A DNA stretch of 64,000 nt from an uncultured Gammaproteobacteria bacterium (GCA_937900515.1 CALCCU010000112.1:62001-126000); one strand, 5' to 3'. Numbered from the stretch's first letter, positions 26,780 to 38,423 are shown. Made by a program: numbers and translations. Notes: generated by a model not told the origin, from the sequence alone.

Positions 26780-27976
26780 ATGAATCCTGATTTATCACAG
26801 CTACATCCCTATCCATTTGAAAAATTGGCAGAGTTAAAAGCAGGATGTACACCACCCAAAGAATTAGCTCATATAGCACTCTCTATTGGCGAACCAAAAC
26901 ACCCGACCCCGGGCTTTATCACCGAAGCGGTCATTGAGCACTTACACGGCTTATCTACTTACCCGACTACTGCGGGCAGTCTAGAATTACGCAAAGCAAT
27001 TAGTGAATGGTTGGATTTGCGTTTTAATCTCAATGGCAATATTGATTTTACCTCGCAAGTATTACCTGTTAACGGTACCCGTGAAGCCTTATTTGCCTTT
27101 GCTCAAGCCATTGTTGATCGTAGTAAGCCATCGCCATTAGTAGTTATGCCTAATCCTTTCTATCAGATATATGAAGGTGCCGCTATTCTAGCCGGAGCAG
27201 AACCACACTTTCTAAATTGCGATGCGGATAAAAACTTTATTCCTGATTTTGCTAATGTCTCTGACGATATATGGCAGCGTTGCCAGTTACTCTATTTATG
27301 TAGCCCAGGTAACCCAACAGGCGCCGTGATTGACCAGCAGACATTAACTTTACTGATTGAACTTGCTCATAAATATGACTTTATAATTGCATCTGATGAA
27401 TGTTATTCAGAAATTTACCCTGATGGTGGTAATGCACCCGTTGGTTTACTAGAGGCTTCGGTTGCTGCAGGTAATAATGACTTGAGCCGATGCGTTGTAT
27501 TTCACAGCTTATCTAAACGCTCAAATGCTCCGGGACTTCGTTCTGGCTTTGTAGCCGGCGATGCCAAAATATTAAAACATTTTTTACGCTATCGTACTTA
27601 TCATGGTTGTGCGATGCCGCCATCAAGCCAAGCAGCATCTATTGTGGCATGGAACGATGAAGATCACGTTGCCTTCAACCGCCAGCTTTATACAGAAAAG
27701 TTCAATGCGGTATTAGAAATATTATCTCCCGTGCTAAATGTTGGTCTTCCAGAGGCTAGCTTTTATCTATGGGCTGAAACACCCATTAGTGACACTGAAT
27801 TTGCTCGCCGTTTATTTGACGAACAAAATGTTACCGTCTTACCCGGCAGCTTTTTAGCAAGAGATACTGATAATGGCAACCCCGGACAAAATAGAATTCG
27901 TATGGCTTTAGTCGCCCCTATTGAAGAATGCGTCGAAGCAGCACATCGTATAAAACAACTTATTGAAAACTTGTAA
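26780..27976 (+). CDS. dapC: succinyldiaminopimelate transaminase DapC
   Basis: A 398-residue class I/II PLP aminotransferase. The start [48 protein letters not shown] and [10 protein letters not shown] are typical of the DapC family. The PLP lysine is in [20 protein letters not shown]. It converts N-succinyl-2-amino-6-ketopimelate to N-succinyl-LL-diaminopimelate. It heads the dapC-dapD-arsC-like-dapE cluster, which makes the assignment firm. Confidence 0.92.
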   Translation: MNPDLSQLHPYPFEKLAELKAGCTPPKELAHIALSIGEPKHPTPGFITEAVIEHLHGLSTYPTTAGSLELRKAISEWLDLRFNLNGNIDFTSQVLPVNGTREALFAFAQAIVDRSKPSPLVVMPNPFYQIYEGAAILAGAEPHFLNCDADKNFIPDFANVSDDIWQRCQLLYLCSPGNPTGAVIDQQTLTLLIELAHKYDFIIASDECYSEIYPDGGNAPVGLLEASVAAGNNDLSRCVVFHSLSKRSNAPGLRSGFVAGDAKILKHFLRYRTYHGCAMPPSSQAASIVAWNDEDHVAFNRQLYTEKFNAVLEILSPVLNVGLPEASFYLWAETPISDTEFARRLFDEQNVTVLPGSFLARDTDNGNPGQNRIRMALVAPIEECVEAAHRIKQLIENL

Positions 27977-27999
27977 ATTCCAACTGGAGAAATTGTAAA

Positions 28000-28821
28000 A
28001 TGAGCAATATTCAACAAATTATTGAAGAAGCATTTGAGCGTCGTGCTGAAATCACACCAGCTAATGCTGATGCAGAAGTACGTAATGCAGTTAACGAAGC
28101 ATTAGCTATGTTAGACAATGGCTCTGCTCGTGTAGCAGAAAAGAAAGACGGCGACTGGGTTGTAAATGAATGGTTGAAAAAAGCAGTATTGCTTTCTTTC
28201 CGTTTAAACGACAACAAAATCATGGATGGTGGTGAAACTAACTACTACGATAAAGTTGATCCTAAATTTGCTAGCTTTACAGAAGCTGATTTTGATAAAG
28301 CAGGTGTACGTGTAGTTCCACCAGCAGCAGCTCGTCGTGGTTCATATATTGCTCCTGGTACTGTACTAATGCCATCTTACGTGAACATCGGTGCTTATGT
28401 AGATTCAGGCACAATGGTTGATACATGGGCAACAGTAGGTTCATGTGCTCAAATTGGTAAAAACGTTCACCTTTCAGGTGGTGTAGGTATCGGTGGCGTA
28501 TTAGAACCTTTACAAGCTGGACCAACAATCATTGAAGATAACTGTTTCATCGGCGCACGTTCAGAAGTTGTTGAAGGTGTAATCGTTGAAGAAGGTTCCG
28601 TTATTTCAATGGGTGTTTACATCGGTCAAAGCACAAAAATCTTCAACCGTATGACTGGCGAAATCTCTTACGGCCGTATCCCTGCTGGTTCTGTTGTTGT
28701 TTCAGGTAACTTACCTTCTAAATGTGGTACGTACAGCCTTTACTGTGCAGTTATCGTAAAACAAGTAGATGCTAAAACATTAGGTAAAGTAGGTATCAAC
28801 GAATTATTACGTGATATCTAA
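28000..28821 (+). CDS. dapD: tetrahydrodipicolinate N-succinyltransferase DapD
   Basis: 273 residues, one fewer than E. coli DapD. The N-terminal helical domain is followed by a left-handed beta-helix of hexapeptide repeats (about 100-240: [40 protein letters not shown]). It uses succinyl-CoA and catalyses the step before DapC. A TGGAGAAA site precedes the ATG. Codon choice looks more regular than in its neighbours (many GGT, GTA, CGT), consistent with high expression. A terminator-like hairpin follows. Confidence 0.96.
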   Translation: MSNIQQIIEEAFERRAEITPANADAEVRNAVNEALAMLDNGSARVAEKKDGDWVVNEWLKKAVLLSFRLNDNKIMDGGETNYYDKVDPKFASFTEADFDKAGVRVVPPAAARRGSYIAPGTVLMPSYVNIGAYVDSGTMVDTWATVGSCAQIGKNVHLSGGVGIGGVLEPLQAGPTIIEDNCFIGARSEVVEGVIVEEGSVISMGVYIGQSTKIFNRMTGEISYGRIPAGSVVVSGNLPSKCGTYSLYCAVIVKQVDAKTLGKVGINELLRDI

Positions 28822-28838
28822 ACCTAAAAGAAAATGAT

Positions 28839-28879
28839 TAAATGGCAACGTGACCTCAGGTGATGTTGCCATTTTTTTA
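28839..28879 (+). terminator. Rho-independent terminator after dapD
   Basis: AAATGGCAAC pairs with GTTGCCATTT around a 15-base loop and is followed by a T-rich tract. It lies 19 bases after the dapD stop. The arsC-like gene and dapE downstream therefore need read-through or their own promoter. Confidence 0.85.
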
Positions 28880-28918
28880 TCCTCAGACCCAACATAAATA
28901 AATGAGATGTTAGCCACC

Positions 28919-30401
<1,483 letters not shown>

Positions 30402-30485
30402 AATAATAGTTAGACAAATAAGTTTAGGTAAGTATTATCTAGCCCAAAATTTTCACGGCATTTTAGTTTTTAAAATCTGGAACCA

Positions 30486-30776
30486 ATGACTACAAGCAAT
30501 CATTCAACTCGCATACTGTACCTGCTAACAGCTATTTTGCTGTTTATGCAGTCGTTTGCTATTTGGCATGATGCAGAACATAGCTTTCATGTAGAGACAG
30601 ATCAATGTCAACGCTTTGAAAGTGTCAGTCATACTCCAACACTTGATCTTAACGCACCCGTTCTTGCTCAGTTTATAGCTCGATTCAGCACAGCTGAGCC
30701 AGTTTTCACTATCACCTATGCATCAAAACGCCTACGTGATCACAATGCTATTCGCGCTCCCCCTACTTTTTCATAG
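30486..30776 (+). CDS. small exported His-rich protein at the zinc-uptake cluster
   Basis: 96 residues with an N-terminal hydrophobic segment (about 9-26) that can act as a signal peptide or anchor. Next is a histidine-rich stretch, WHDAEHSFHVETDQC, that looks metal-binding, and the end IRAPPTFS. The 'RAPP' ending resembles DUF2946-type small proteins found near metal transport genes. It precedes the outer-membrane barrel gene by 85 bases. Function unknown; a role in periplasmic zinc handling is inference from composition and context. Confidence 0.6.
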   Translation: MTTSNHSTRILYLLTAILLFMQSFAIWHDAEHSFHVETDQCQRFESVSHTPTLDLNAPVLAQFIARFSTAEPVFTITYASKRLRDHNAIRAPPTFS

Positions 30777-30860
30777 CCCATACAACTAACTCTTTATTTT
30801 TGCAGAAAAGATCCGTCTTCCAGCGGCTCCTTTGTGCACCTTACGCTATGAGAAAACAAA

Positions 30861-32234
30861 ATGAATTTAATCAAAACACGCCTTGCAGTTTTAATTACTG
30901 CAACATTGGGTATTAACACACCTGTATTCGCTGATAACCTCAGCAGCTTAAAAGCTGAAATTGCTCAGATGCGTTCAGATTATGAACAACGTATTCAACA
31001 ACTAGAACAACGTCTTGCGAAAACTGAAGCTAGCAGCGGTGAAGTAAAAAAAGACATCGCCTATGTGAAAGAAACCACTAGCAACATACCTGCATCAAAA
31101 AATAAAAATAACTTCAATCCAGCAATCAGTATGGTTCTGAATGGTACATTCAGTCAGTACCAAAATGATCCAGCTGACTATGCATTAGATGGTTTTTCCT
31201 TACAAGGCGAAGCAGGATTGCATGAAGAAGGATTCTCACTGGGTGAAAGTGAATTAACCATCAGTGCAAATATCGATCAGTCACTATATGGACAAGCTAC
31301 GGTTGCTGTTCATGAACATGAAGGTCAGACTGAACTAGAAATTGAAGAAGCCTTCATTGAATCTTTGAGTTTAGCTAATGGAGTAACCGCTCGTGCCGGT
31401 CGTTTCTTCGCTCCCGTTGGCTACTTAAACCAACGTCATGTCCATACTTGGAACTTTGCTGATGCACCACTTATTTATCGAGGTCTATTTGGTAATCAGC
31501 TCTCAACTGATGGACTTAAACTTTCTTATATTCTGCCAACCGATCAGTTAATCGAGTTGGGCGGAACGGTAGGTGCAGGCAATAGTTACCCTGGTGGCGG
31601 AGAAGAAAGCGGAATTGGTGACTGGTTAATCTTCGCTAAAACAGGTGGTGACATCAGTATAGAAAGCAGTTGGCAAGCAAGCATTTCTCATTGGCAATCA
31701 AGCCCTGAAGCTCGAGCATACAGTGGCGACCATAATCATGGTGGAACTGTAGCAGCACCACCCGAATTTAACGGCGATACTGATATTACTAATATATCCC
31801 TCATCTATAAATGGGCTCCAAATGGTAATTTCCGTCAGAAAAATTTTAGCTTAATAGGTGAGTACTTCTACCAAAGTAATGATGGTTCGGTTTCTCATGA
31901 AGACGAAGGTGAATTTTCTACTTACGACGGAAAACAATCCGGTGCTTATATCGAAGGTATTTACCAATTTTCTCCTCAATGGCGTTCAGGCTTACGTTAT
32001 GACTGGTTAAGTAGCGACCACAAAGGGTCAGATGTAGAATTATTAGGCGAAGTTGGGCTCCTAGGAAGTAAAGAACATCCTCAGCGCAGTAGTGCAATGG
32101 TTGAATATTTACCGAGTGAGTTCAGCCGAATTCGCGCTCAAGTCAATTTCGACCAATCTTCCGCTGATGATGATTTACAGCTGTTATTACAATATACAGT
32201 CAGTCTAGGCGCTCACGGCGCTCATAGCTACTAA
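30861..32234 (+). CDS. outer-membrane beta-barrel protein of a zinc-type uptake cluster
   Basis: 457 residues. A signal peptide (about 1-24, VFA-DN) is followed by a coiled coil (about 27-60, LKAEIAQMRSDYEQRIQQLE) and then a porin-like barrel of alternating amphipathic strands. Three His-containing stretches stand out: VAVHEHEGQ, YSGDHNHGGT and the C-terminal GAHGAHSY. No TonB box or plug domain is visible, so this is a porin-type channel rather than a TonB-dependent receptor. The ZnuA-like gene follows 11 bases later. A zinc-specific channel role is inferred from context. Confidence 0.72.
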   Translation: MNLIKTRLAVLITATLGINTPVFADNLSSLKAEIAQMRSDYEQRIQQLEQRLAKTEASSGEVKKDIAYVKETTSNIPASKNKNNFNPAISMVLNGTFSQYQNDPADYALDGFSLQGEAGLHEEGFSLGESELTISANIDQSLYGQATVAVHEHEGQTELEIEEAFIESLSLANGVTARAGRFFAPVGYLNQRHVHTWNFADAPLIYRGLFGNQLSTDGLKLSYILPTDQLIELGGTVGAGNSYPGGGEESGIGDWLIFAKTGGDISIESSWQASISHWQSSPEARAYSGDHNHGGTVAAPPEFNGDTDITNISLIYKWAPNGNFRQKNFSLIGEYFYQSNDGSVSHEDEGEFSTYDGKQSGAYIEGIYQFSPQWRSGLRYDWLSSDHKGSDVELLGEVGLLGSKEHPQRSSAMVEYLPSEFSRIRAQVNFDQSSADDDLQLLLQYTVSLGAHGAHSY

Positions 32235-32245
32235 GGAGAAATAAT

Positions 32246-33139
32246 ATGAAAAAGTTACTCGCATTATTGCCCTTGTTATTCAGTCATACTGTGCTCGCAG
32301 ATATCCATATTTTTGCATGCGAACCTGAATGGGCGTCATTAAGTCAGGAGTTAGGTGGCGATAAAGTCACCGTCTTTGCAGCTACATCAGCATTGCAAGA
32401 TCCTCACTTTATTCAAGCTAGACCCAGTTTAATTGCTAAAGCTAGACGGGCAGACTTATTAGTTTGTACTGGTGCTGGACTGGAATCAGGTTGGCTACCA
32501 CTATTACAACGAAAAGCGGGCAATAGTAAAATACAAACAGGGTCTGATGGCTATTTTATGGCAACGGACTATATCCACTTAAAAGGTGTTCCTGCAGTAT
32601 TAGATCGTAGTCAAGGTCATATTCATGCCGCAGGAAATCCACATATCCAGACTAATCCTGTGAATATTCAGAAAGTTGCGAAAGCTTTAAATGCTCGTCT
32701 GCAGCGAGTGGACCCTCAAAGTGCTGAATTTTATCAAAAAAATTGGGTGGATTTTAACGCTAAATGGATTGAGTCCATGCAAGATTGGCAACAACAAGCA
32801 GAGGCGCTAAAAGGCACTGCTGTTGTCGTTCAGCATGATAGTTGGCCCTATTTATTCGATTGGTTAGGCCTTGAACAAGTAGCAGTACTTGAATCTAAAC
32901 CTGGCGTACCACCTAGTCTTAATGATTTGAATACTATCGTGAATACCTTGAAAAATAGCCCTGCAAAAATGGTAATTCATGCAGCGTATCAACCTGCTAG
33001 AGCAACTGATTGGCTAGTAAGTAAAACAGATATTAATAAGGTCACTCTACCTTTTTCAGTGGGTGGTACTGATAAAAGCAATGACTTATTCAGTCTGTTT
33101 GACAATACGATTCAACGTTTGCTGGATGCAAATAAATGA
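32246..33139 (+). CDS. ZnuA-like periplasmic metal-binding protein
   Basis: 297 residues with a signal peptide (about 1-18). It belongs to the cluster A-I (ZnuA/TroA) binding proteins. Probable metal ligands are His54 (DPHFIQARPS), His133 (GNPHIQTNP) and His197 (VVQHDSW). The His-containing loop GHIHAAGNPH is short compared with the long His-rich loop of E. coli ZnuA. AAGGAGAAA precedes the ATG. Its stop overlaps the permease start (ATGA). Zinc is the most likely ligand; manganese cannot be excluded by eye. Confidence 0.83.
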   Translation: MKKLLALLPLLFSHTVLADIHIFACEPEWASLSQELGGDKVTVFAATSALQDPHFIQARPSLIAKARRADLLVCTGAGLESGWLPLLQRKAGNSKIQTGSDGYFMATDYIHLKGVPAVLDRSQGHIHAAGNPHIQTNPVNIQKVAKALNARLQRVDPQSAEFYQKNWVDFNAKWIESMQDWQQQAEALKGTAVVVQHDSWPYLFDWLGLEQVAVLESKPGVPPSLNDLNTIVNTLKNSPAKMVIHAAYQPARATDWLVSKTDINKVTLPFSVGGTDKSNDLFSLFDNTIQRLLDANK

Positions 33140-33915
33140 TTTGGGATCAATTTGATCTAACACTAATTGTACCCGCCTTACTGGCGGGTGCATTAGTACT
33201 CTCTACGCATGTCCCTCTAGGGCAAGAGGTACTTAAGCGTGGCATAATTTTTATCGACATTGCAATTGCACAAATTGCTGCCTTAGGTGTAATTGCAGCC
33301 ACTGTTCTAGGCGGTGAATTAGCGTCGTGGCAGATTCAATTTTGTGCAGGCTTGAGTGCGGTATTAGGAGCAGGGTTCATTCATTATCTCGAACAGTATC
33401 ATGCAAAAGATCTAGAGGCTTTAATAGGGGTTCTATTTGTATTAGCCGCTAGTGGTGGATTAATTCTAGCTAGCTACGCTGCCAATAGCGATGAGTTATT
33501 ACACGAACTATTAGTAGGACAGATTTTGTGGGTCAACACAGAACAATTACTGTGGGTGACGGCTCTTTATGCTCCCCTTCTTCTGCTATGGTTTACCAGT
33601 CGTACGAAGCGAAGCCCCCTACTCTTTTATTTAATATTTTCTCTCATTGTCACAGCCTCAGTGCAGCTAATCGGTGTTTATCTTGTCTTTGCAAGTTTGA
33701 TACTACCTGCACTTGCAACCCAAACAATTAAGAATCCTAAAAAAAGATTGTTTTACGCTTATATAACAGGATTAACTGGGTTTATTTTAGGTTTATTATC
33801 ATCAGTAATGTTTGACTTCCCTACTGGAGCAATCACAGTATGGATGCTATTACTAAGTTGCCTATTTGCTCGCCTATTATTCGCTAGAGCCATAACAAAA
33901 ACTCTGGTAAAGTAA
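33136..33915 (+). CDS. ZnuB-like metal ABC transporter permease
   Basis: A 259-residue inner-membrane protein with seven to eight helices of the ABC-3 (ZnuB/TroC/MntB) family. Signature regions are GIIFIDIAIAQIAALG and the later SVQLIGVYLVFASLILPALA. It overlaps the ZnuA-like gene by four bases. No ATPase gene is present on either side: the next gene is a small DUF4870-like membrane protein and the upstream genes are the barrel and small His-rich protein. The ATPase must come from elsewhere if this is an active importer. Confidence 0.83.
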   Translation: MIWDQFDLTLIVPALLAGALVLSTHVPLGQEVLKRGIIFIDIAIAQIAALGVIAATVLGGELASWQIQFCAGLSAVLGAGFIHYLEQYHAKDLEALIGVLFVLAASGGLILASYAANSDELLHELLVGQILWVNTEQLLWVTALYAPLLLLWFTSRTKRSPLLFYLIFSLIVTASVQLIGVYLVFASLILPALATQTIKNPKKRLFYAYITGLTGFILGLLSSVMFDFPTGAITVWMLLLSCLFARLLFARAITKTLVK

Positions 33916-33943
33916 GGCTTTTAAAGATTTTCAAGGACGTATC

Positions 33944-34285
33944 ATGTCAGAAGCAGTAATCAGCACCACTACACCAAAATTAATTTACATCTTATTTTTA
34001 GCAAATATCATCGTGCCATTTTTAGGTTTAATTGGTGTGGTTATGGCTTATGTAAATAAACAGGATGGCCCTGATTGGCTCCAAACTCATTACCAATTTC
34101 AAATTCGTACATTCTGGATTGGTTTATTGTATTTTTCCGTCGGCGCCTTATTGACTTTAGTACTTGTTGGTTGGCTTGTTATCTTATTAGCACTGGTTTG
34201 GTTAATTGTTCGTTGCGCCAAGGGTATGAAGTATTTAGATCAACAACAAGCTCACCCTAATCCAACCGGCTGGATGTTTTCATAA
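33944..34285 (+). CDS. small membrane protein of the DUF4870 type
   Basis: 113 residues with three hydrophobic segments (about 13-35, 58-75, 76-90) in the pattern of DUF4870/Tic20-like small membrane proteins; a THYQFQIRTFWIG motif ('H..fQ') sits between the helices. CAAGGA lies 8 bases before the ATG. It may be read with the metal-transport genes but a functional tie is not evident. Confidence 0.68.
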   Translation: MSEAVISTTTPKLIYILFLANIIVPFLGLIGVVMAYVNKQDGPDWLQTHYQFQIRTFWIGLLYFSVGALLTLVLVGWLVILLALVWLIVRCAKGMKYLDQQQAHPNPTGWMFS

Positions 34286-34395
34286 GTAATGTTAGAAATG
34301 ATACGTCTTGCTATTACTGGTTAAAGTATTTGTCTTAGCAGTAAGTATATTTTTCCCCAGCATTGGCTGGTGTTATATGTTTACCTCGTGAAACT

Positions 34396-34427
34396 AAAAA
34401 GTCCCTATAATATTATGGGGCTTTTTT
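34396..34427. terminator. Rho-independent terminator
   Basis: AAAAAGTCCC pairs with GGGGCTTTTT (one G-U wobble) around an 11-base AT loop, followed by further T's. It lies between the plus-strand metal-transport genes and the convergent SDR gene and can serve both strands. Confidence 0.8.
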
Positions 34428-34450
34428 GTCTGTACTATTAGCTTTCGGTG

Positions 34451-35212
34451 TTATGAGTCCCGACGATAAATAGCTAAGGGACCATTCGCCTGTTCTGTGG
34501 GCATTATTTCCATTGTGGTGACATTGACATGCTGAGGTGTATTAACTAACCACCATACAGTATCAGCAATATCTTGAGCTGTTAATGCAACTGTACCTTG
34601 ATAAACCTTTTCGGCACGTTGTTCATTAGCCTTAAAACGAACATTTGAAAATTCAGTTTCAGCATTCCCAGGCTCAATATTACTGACTCTAATTCCAGAG
34701 CCAAGTAAATCAGCTCTAAGGGCTAATGAAAACTGTTTAACAAAGGCTTTACTTGCACAGTAAACATTGCCACCAGGATAGGGCCAATTACCTGCTATTG
34801 AACCGATATTAATAATATAGCCTTGGCCACGCTTTCTCATCTTAGGTAACAACTTATGAGTACAATACATCAAGCCCTTAATATTGGTATCTACCATTTT
34901 CTCCCAATCATCTAAATTGGTTTGATCGGCAGGTTCTAGACCTAATGCAAGCCCTGCATTATTTACTAATACATCGATATCACTAAATTGGCTTGGTAAA
35001 TTATCCAGAGTAGATTCAACTGCATTTCGATCAGTAATATCAAAACAACAGGTCGTCACTTTAGATGAGCCACCCAACTCGTCTTGCAATGCATCAAGAC
35101 GTTGTTGTCGACGTCCAGTCAAAACTAACTGCCAGTCAGTATTCTGTGCAAATAAGCGAGCAATGGCCTCACCAAAACCCGATGTAGCCCCTGTAATTAA
35201 AATAGTTTTCAT
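34451..35212 (-). CDS. short-chain dehydrogenase (YdfG-like)
   Basis: A 253-residue classical SDR. The cofactor motif is GATSGFGEAIARLF at residues 7-20, the NNAG motif is LVNNAGLALG and the catalytic region is IGSIAGNWPYPGGNVYCASK (Ser, Tyr, Lys). RR after the second strand (LTGRRQQRL) suggests NADP. The sequence follows the E. coli YdfG (3-hydroxy acid dehydrogenase, L-allo-threonine dehydrogenase) pattern, including the PGNAETEFSNVRF segment. It lies 9 bases after sthA. Confidence 0.85.
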   Translation of the reverse strand: MKTILITGATSGFGEAIARLFAQNTDWQLVLTGRRQQRLDALQDELGGSSKVTTCCFDITDRNAVESTLDNLPSQFSDIDVLVNNAGLALGLEPADQTNLDDWEKMVDTNIKGLMYCTHKLLPKMRKRGQGYIINIGSIAGNWPYPGGNVYCASKAFVKQFSLALRADLLGSGIRVSNIEPGNAETEFSNVRFKANEQRAEKVYQGTVALTAQDIADTVWWLVNTPQHVNVTTMEIMPTEQANGPLAIYRRDS

Positions 35213-35221
35213 GATTTAGCT

Positions 35222-36616
35222 TTATGCTCTTTGTGCCAGAATTTCTAGTGCAGCAATTCGATATGCTTCAGCTAACGTTGGGAAGTTGAATGTACTCTCA
35301 ACAAAAATATCAACATCTTGGTCTGCTAACATCGCCATATGACCAATATGAACCACCTCTGTCGAACCTTCGCCCACTAACATCACACCTAATATTTTTT
35401 TCCCTTGTGTATCAGCAACAATTTTCAACATGCCTTCAGTATTACCAGAGATCTGCCCACGAGCAACTTCTTCAAATTGAGCAGTGCCGACAAGCACATT
35501 ACCGTACTTTTCTCTTGCCTGAACTTCAGTAAGGCCAACCGAAGACAGTTCTGGAATAGAATAAATTCCTGCGGGAATAAGCTGACTCATAGAACCAATT
35601 TTAATGCCTAAAGCATTACTGGCAGCACGTCGACCTTGCTCCATTGATGCTGAAGCTAATGACGGTGGTCCAATTACATCACCTGCAGCATAAATATTTG
35701 CCACCTCAGTGCAAAGCTCGTCATCAACACTTATCAAGCCTTTTTCATTTAATGCTAGCCCAGCATTCTCAAGCTGAAGACCGTTGGTATTAGCAATTCG
35801 ACCCGCAGCACATAAGAGCTTCTGACTAGTAATGATAGTTCCATCAGCACATTCAGTAATAACATTGCTAATACCATCCCAATGTACTTTTTCGACATTT
35901 TTCTCACCTAACCAAGTGCCACCCATCGCTTTAAATGCTTTAACAAATGTATCGGTCATATCACTATCAAGAAAGCCAAGTGGTGTTGGGTAACGATCAA
36001 TCATCGTAACCTTCACACCTAATGCTTGGAAAATACTCGCATATTCACTTGCGATAACGCCGCCACCTAATACCGTCAAACTAGACGGTAAATAAAGCAT
36101 TGATAATATCGAATCACTATCAAAAATATGTTCATGATCGATGGGAATATTGTCTGGCTTACGTGGATAAGAACCAACAGCAATGATGATTTTATTCACG
36201 CTAAGATTCTTAGTTTCACCGCCCACTTTAGTAATTTTGATTGTATGCTCATCAACAAAGCTTGCGCGGCCATGGATACGAACAATATTATTACGATCGA
36301 TTTGTTTTCTCATGTACTTATCATGAGACTTCAGTACCTCATCTAAACGATCGATCAGCGTGACCATTTCTGTTTCTTCTGACAAATGAAAGTCAGCTAA
36401 AGCAGCATTCTGGCGCATATGTTTTACGCGTAATGCATTTTCGCGTAATGTTTTAGATGGGATAGTGCCTTTATGTACACACGCACCGCCAAACAAGCTA
36501 TCGCGCTCAATAATAGCAACTTTTTGTCCAGCCTTTGCAGCCTGTACGGCTGACTTCTGCCCAGCAGGTCCACTACCAATGACTAAGACATCGTAATCAA
36601 ATTCATTTGTGCTCAT
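35222..36616 (-). CDS. sthA: soluble pyridine nucleotide transhydrogenase
   Basis: A 464-residue flavoprotein disulfide reductase family member. The FAD motif is GSGPAGQKSAVQAAKAG near the N-terminus. The region that holds the redox disulfide in lipoamide dehydrogenases reads GGACVHKGTIPSKT and has only one cysteine; loss of the second is the mark of SthA. The NAD-binding motif GGGVIASEYASIF is intact. It exchanges reducing equivalents between NADPH and NAD. It overlaps the upstream HDOD gene by 4 bases. Confidence 0.92.
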   Translation of the reverse strand: MSTNEFDYDVLVIGSGPAGQKSAVQAAKAGQKVAIIERDSLFGGACVHKGTIPSKTLRENALRVKHMRQNAALADFHLSEETEMVTLIDRLDEVLKSHDKYMRKQIDRNNIVRIHGRASFVDEHTIKITKVGGETKNLSVNKIIIAVGSYPRKPDNIPIDHEHIFDSDSILSMLYLPSSLTVLGGGVIASEYASIFQALGVKVTMIDRYPTPLGFLDSDMTDTFVKAFKAMGGTWLGEKNVEKVHWDGISNVITECADGTIITSQKLLCAAGRIANTNGLQLENAGLALNEKGLISVDDELCTEVANIYAAGDVIGPPSLASASMEQGRRAASNALGIKIGSMSQLIPAGIYSIPELSSVGLTEVQAREKYGNVLVGTAQFEEVARGQISGNTEGMLKIVADTQGKKILGVMLVGEGSTEVVHIGHMAMLADQDVDIFVESTFNFPTLAEAYRIAALEILAQRA

Positions 36617-37455
36617 GATGATAACCCTTCCAATCTTTGTGCAACAGAATCAGTCTTAGTTAACAATTCTTCTACTTCATCTTGATATAAATTCAACGTT
36701 TCAAACACCGGAAGCCCCAATAACACTTCACGGTCAAAGTTTTCCGGAGCAAGCATATTGTTTGCAAATTTAGACCCTGCAATAATTTGTGCCGCATGAT
36801 TTTCAATAGCAAGACTGCTACGGCTATCCGTATAAGAATCAATCGCTTCAATAACTAGAGTAGGCATTTTCCACCTATTAACTACTGCTTTGCTTACTTG
36901 ATAACAATATGTATTTTCTAGCTGATGAACATCAGCATCACTGAGCTCAATGTGTTCTTGTTTAGCAAGATCAAGAATAGTCTGTAAAACAGCTGGACGA
37001 CCAATTGAGTGCAACAAGCCAGCTAAGAATGCAACCTCAACATTACTTCGACACTGCCGAGCAACTTCTTTTGACCAAAGAGACGTGGCTAAGGCATGCT
37101 GCCAGACCCCAGAAACATAGTCTTCATAGCCAGGAGTATTAAACATTTTAGCGCCAATAGCCGCTGTTAAAGCTATTTCACTAATTGTAGCCATGCCTAG
37201 ACGTGCAATGGCTTGTTGCAATGACACTAAGTTAGAAAGAGGTGTATAAGCAGCAGAATTTGCTATACGCATCACATGTCCAGCCAAAGATTGATCACTT
37301 TGTATGAGCTGAGCCATCTCACTTGCATCTGAATCGGTACTTTGGGCTAACAGCAACGCTTTATTAGCGACTTCAGGTAACATGGGTACTTCTATGCCAC
37401 CACGATTGATAAGCTGTTTTAGGGACTCTTCTATTAACTGTACCTGCTCTGACAT
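36613..37455 (-). CDS. HDOD domain protein
   Basis: 280 residues with one HDOD domain (about 20-215). Early signature LPEVANKALLLAQS, SDQSLAGHVMRIANSAAY and LQQAIARLGMATI are typical. The degenerate HD region reads HALATSLWSKEVAR and AFLAGLLHSIGRPAVL. HDOD proteins act as signalling scaffolds. No output domain is attached. Overlap with sthA suggests cotranscription. Confidence 0.85.
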   Translation of the reverse strand: MSEQVQLIEESLKQLINRGGIEVPMLPEVANKALLLAQSTDSDASEMAQLIQSDQSLAGHVMRIANSAAYTPLSNLVSLQQAIARLGMATISEIALTAAIGAKMFNTPGYEDYVSGVWQHALATSLWSKEVARQCRSNVEVAFLAGLLHSIGRPAVLQTILDLAKQEHIELSDADVHQLENTYCYQVSKAVVNRWKMPTLVIEAIDSYTDSRSSLAIENHAAQIIAGSKFANNMLAPENFDREVLLGLPVFETLNLYQDEVEELLTKTDSVAQRLEGLSS

Positions 37456-37509
37456 TTATTATCTCTCTATTTCGTTATACTTCTTATTATATTTAGCTAC
37501 TAAACTTAA

Positions 37510-38367
37510 TCATGCGCCTTCCGAAAAGACGATTGTGCGCCGCCCAGAAATAATAATGCGGTGCTCAATATGTGCTTTGACTGCTCTCGCTAAAACCAAA
37601 CGTTCTATATCTTTACCGATCATAACTAAATCTTCAGGGCTATTGCCATGCATGACTCGCTCAACATCCTGTTCAATAATAGGACCTTCATCTAAATCTG
37701 CTGTCGCGTAATGAGAGGTTGCACCAATAATTTTTACGCCTCGATCATAGGCTTGGTGGTATGGCTTAGCACCTTGGAAGGCAGGTAAGAAACCGTGATG
37801 AATATTAATAACTCGACCAGCGTGCTGTTTAACAAATTGTTCCGATAAAATTTGCATATAACGAGCCATTACAGTTAAATCGATGGAATATTCTTCTAAT
37901 AGCGCATTAATTTGTGCTTCTTGTTGAGGTTTTGTATCTTTAGTAATTGGCAAGTGATAAAAAGGCTTATTAAACTGTTTCGCTACCGACTCTAAGTCAT
38001 TGTGGTTACCAATAATGACTGGAATTTCACACTTGAGTTCACCTTCGAGTTCTCGTAACAATAAGTCATAAGGGCAATGTGATGCTCTGGTCACCAATAA
38101 AGCCACACGATAAGGTTTATCAGAATAACGTACCGACCAAGTAAGCCCCAGTGTTTGTGCAAAACTACTAAACTGAGCTTCTAGCTCACTGCGTTCAATA
38201 CTTGAATTATCTTCCAATTTGATTCGCATGAAATACTGACTGTCTTGAACATCAGTGTATTGCTGACAATGAAGAATATTAAAGTCACGCTCTGAGAAAA
38301 AACTGGTAATTCCAGCTACTAGACCTTTCTGATCAGGGCATTGAATAAGAAAAACAATGTCATTCAT
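37510..38367 (-). CDS. purU: formyltetrahydrofolate deformylase PurU
   Basis: 285 residues: an N-terminal ACT domain (about 5-80, FLIQCPDQKGLVAGITSFFS) and a C-terminal formyltransferase-fold domain (about 88-285). Catalytic region: INIHHGFLPAFQGAKPYHQA, then GATSHYATADLDEGPIIEQD with the catalytic Asp. It releases formate from 10-formyl-THF, balancing one-carbon pools. Single gene in this run. Confidence 0.95.
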   Translation of the reverse strand: MNDIVFLIQCPDQKGLVAGITSFFSERDFNILHCQQYTDVQDSQYFMRIKLEDNSSIERSELEAQFSSFAQTLGLTWSVRYSDKPYRVALLVTRASHCPYDLLLRELEGELKCEIPVIIGNHNDLESVAKQFNKPFYHLPITKDTKPQQEAQINALLEEYSIDLTVMARYMQILSEQFVKQHAGRVINIHHGFLPAFQGAKPYHQAYDRGVKIIGATSHYATADLDEGPIIEQDVERVMHGNSPEDLVMIGKDIERLVLARAVKAHIEHRIIISGRRTIVFSEGA

Positions 38368-38423
38368 TTAATAAACTGTCCCAAAAAAAATTGATGTAAT
38401 CGCACTTTACCACTAAACACGAG

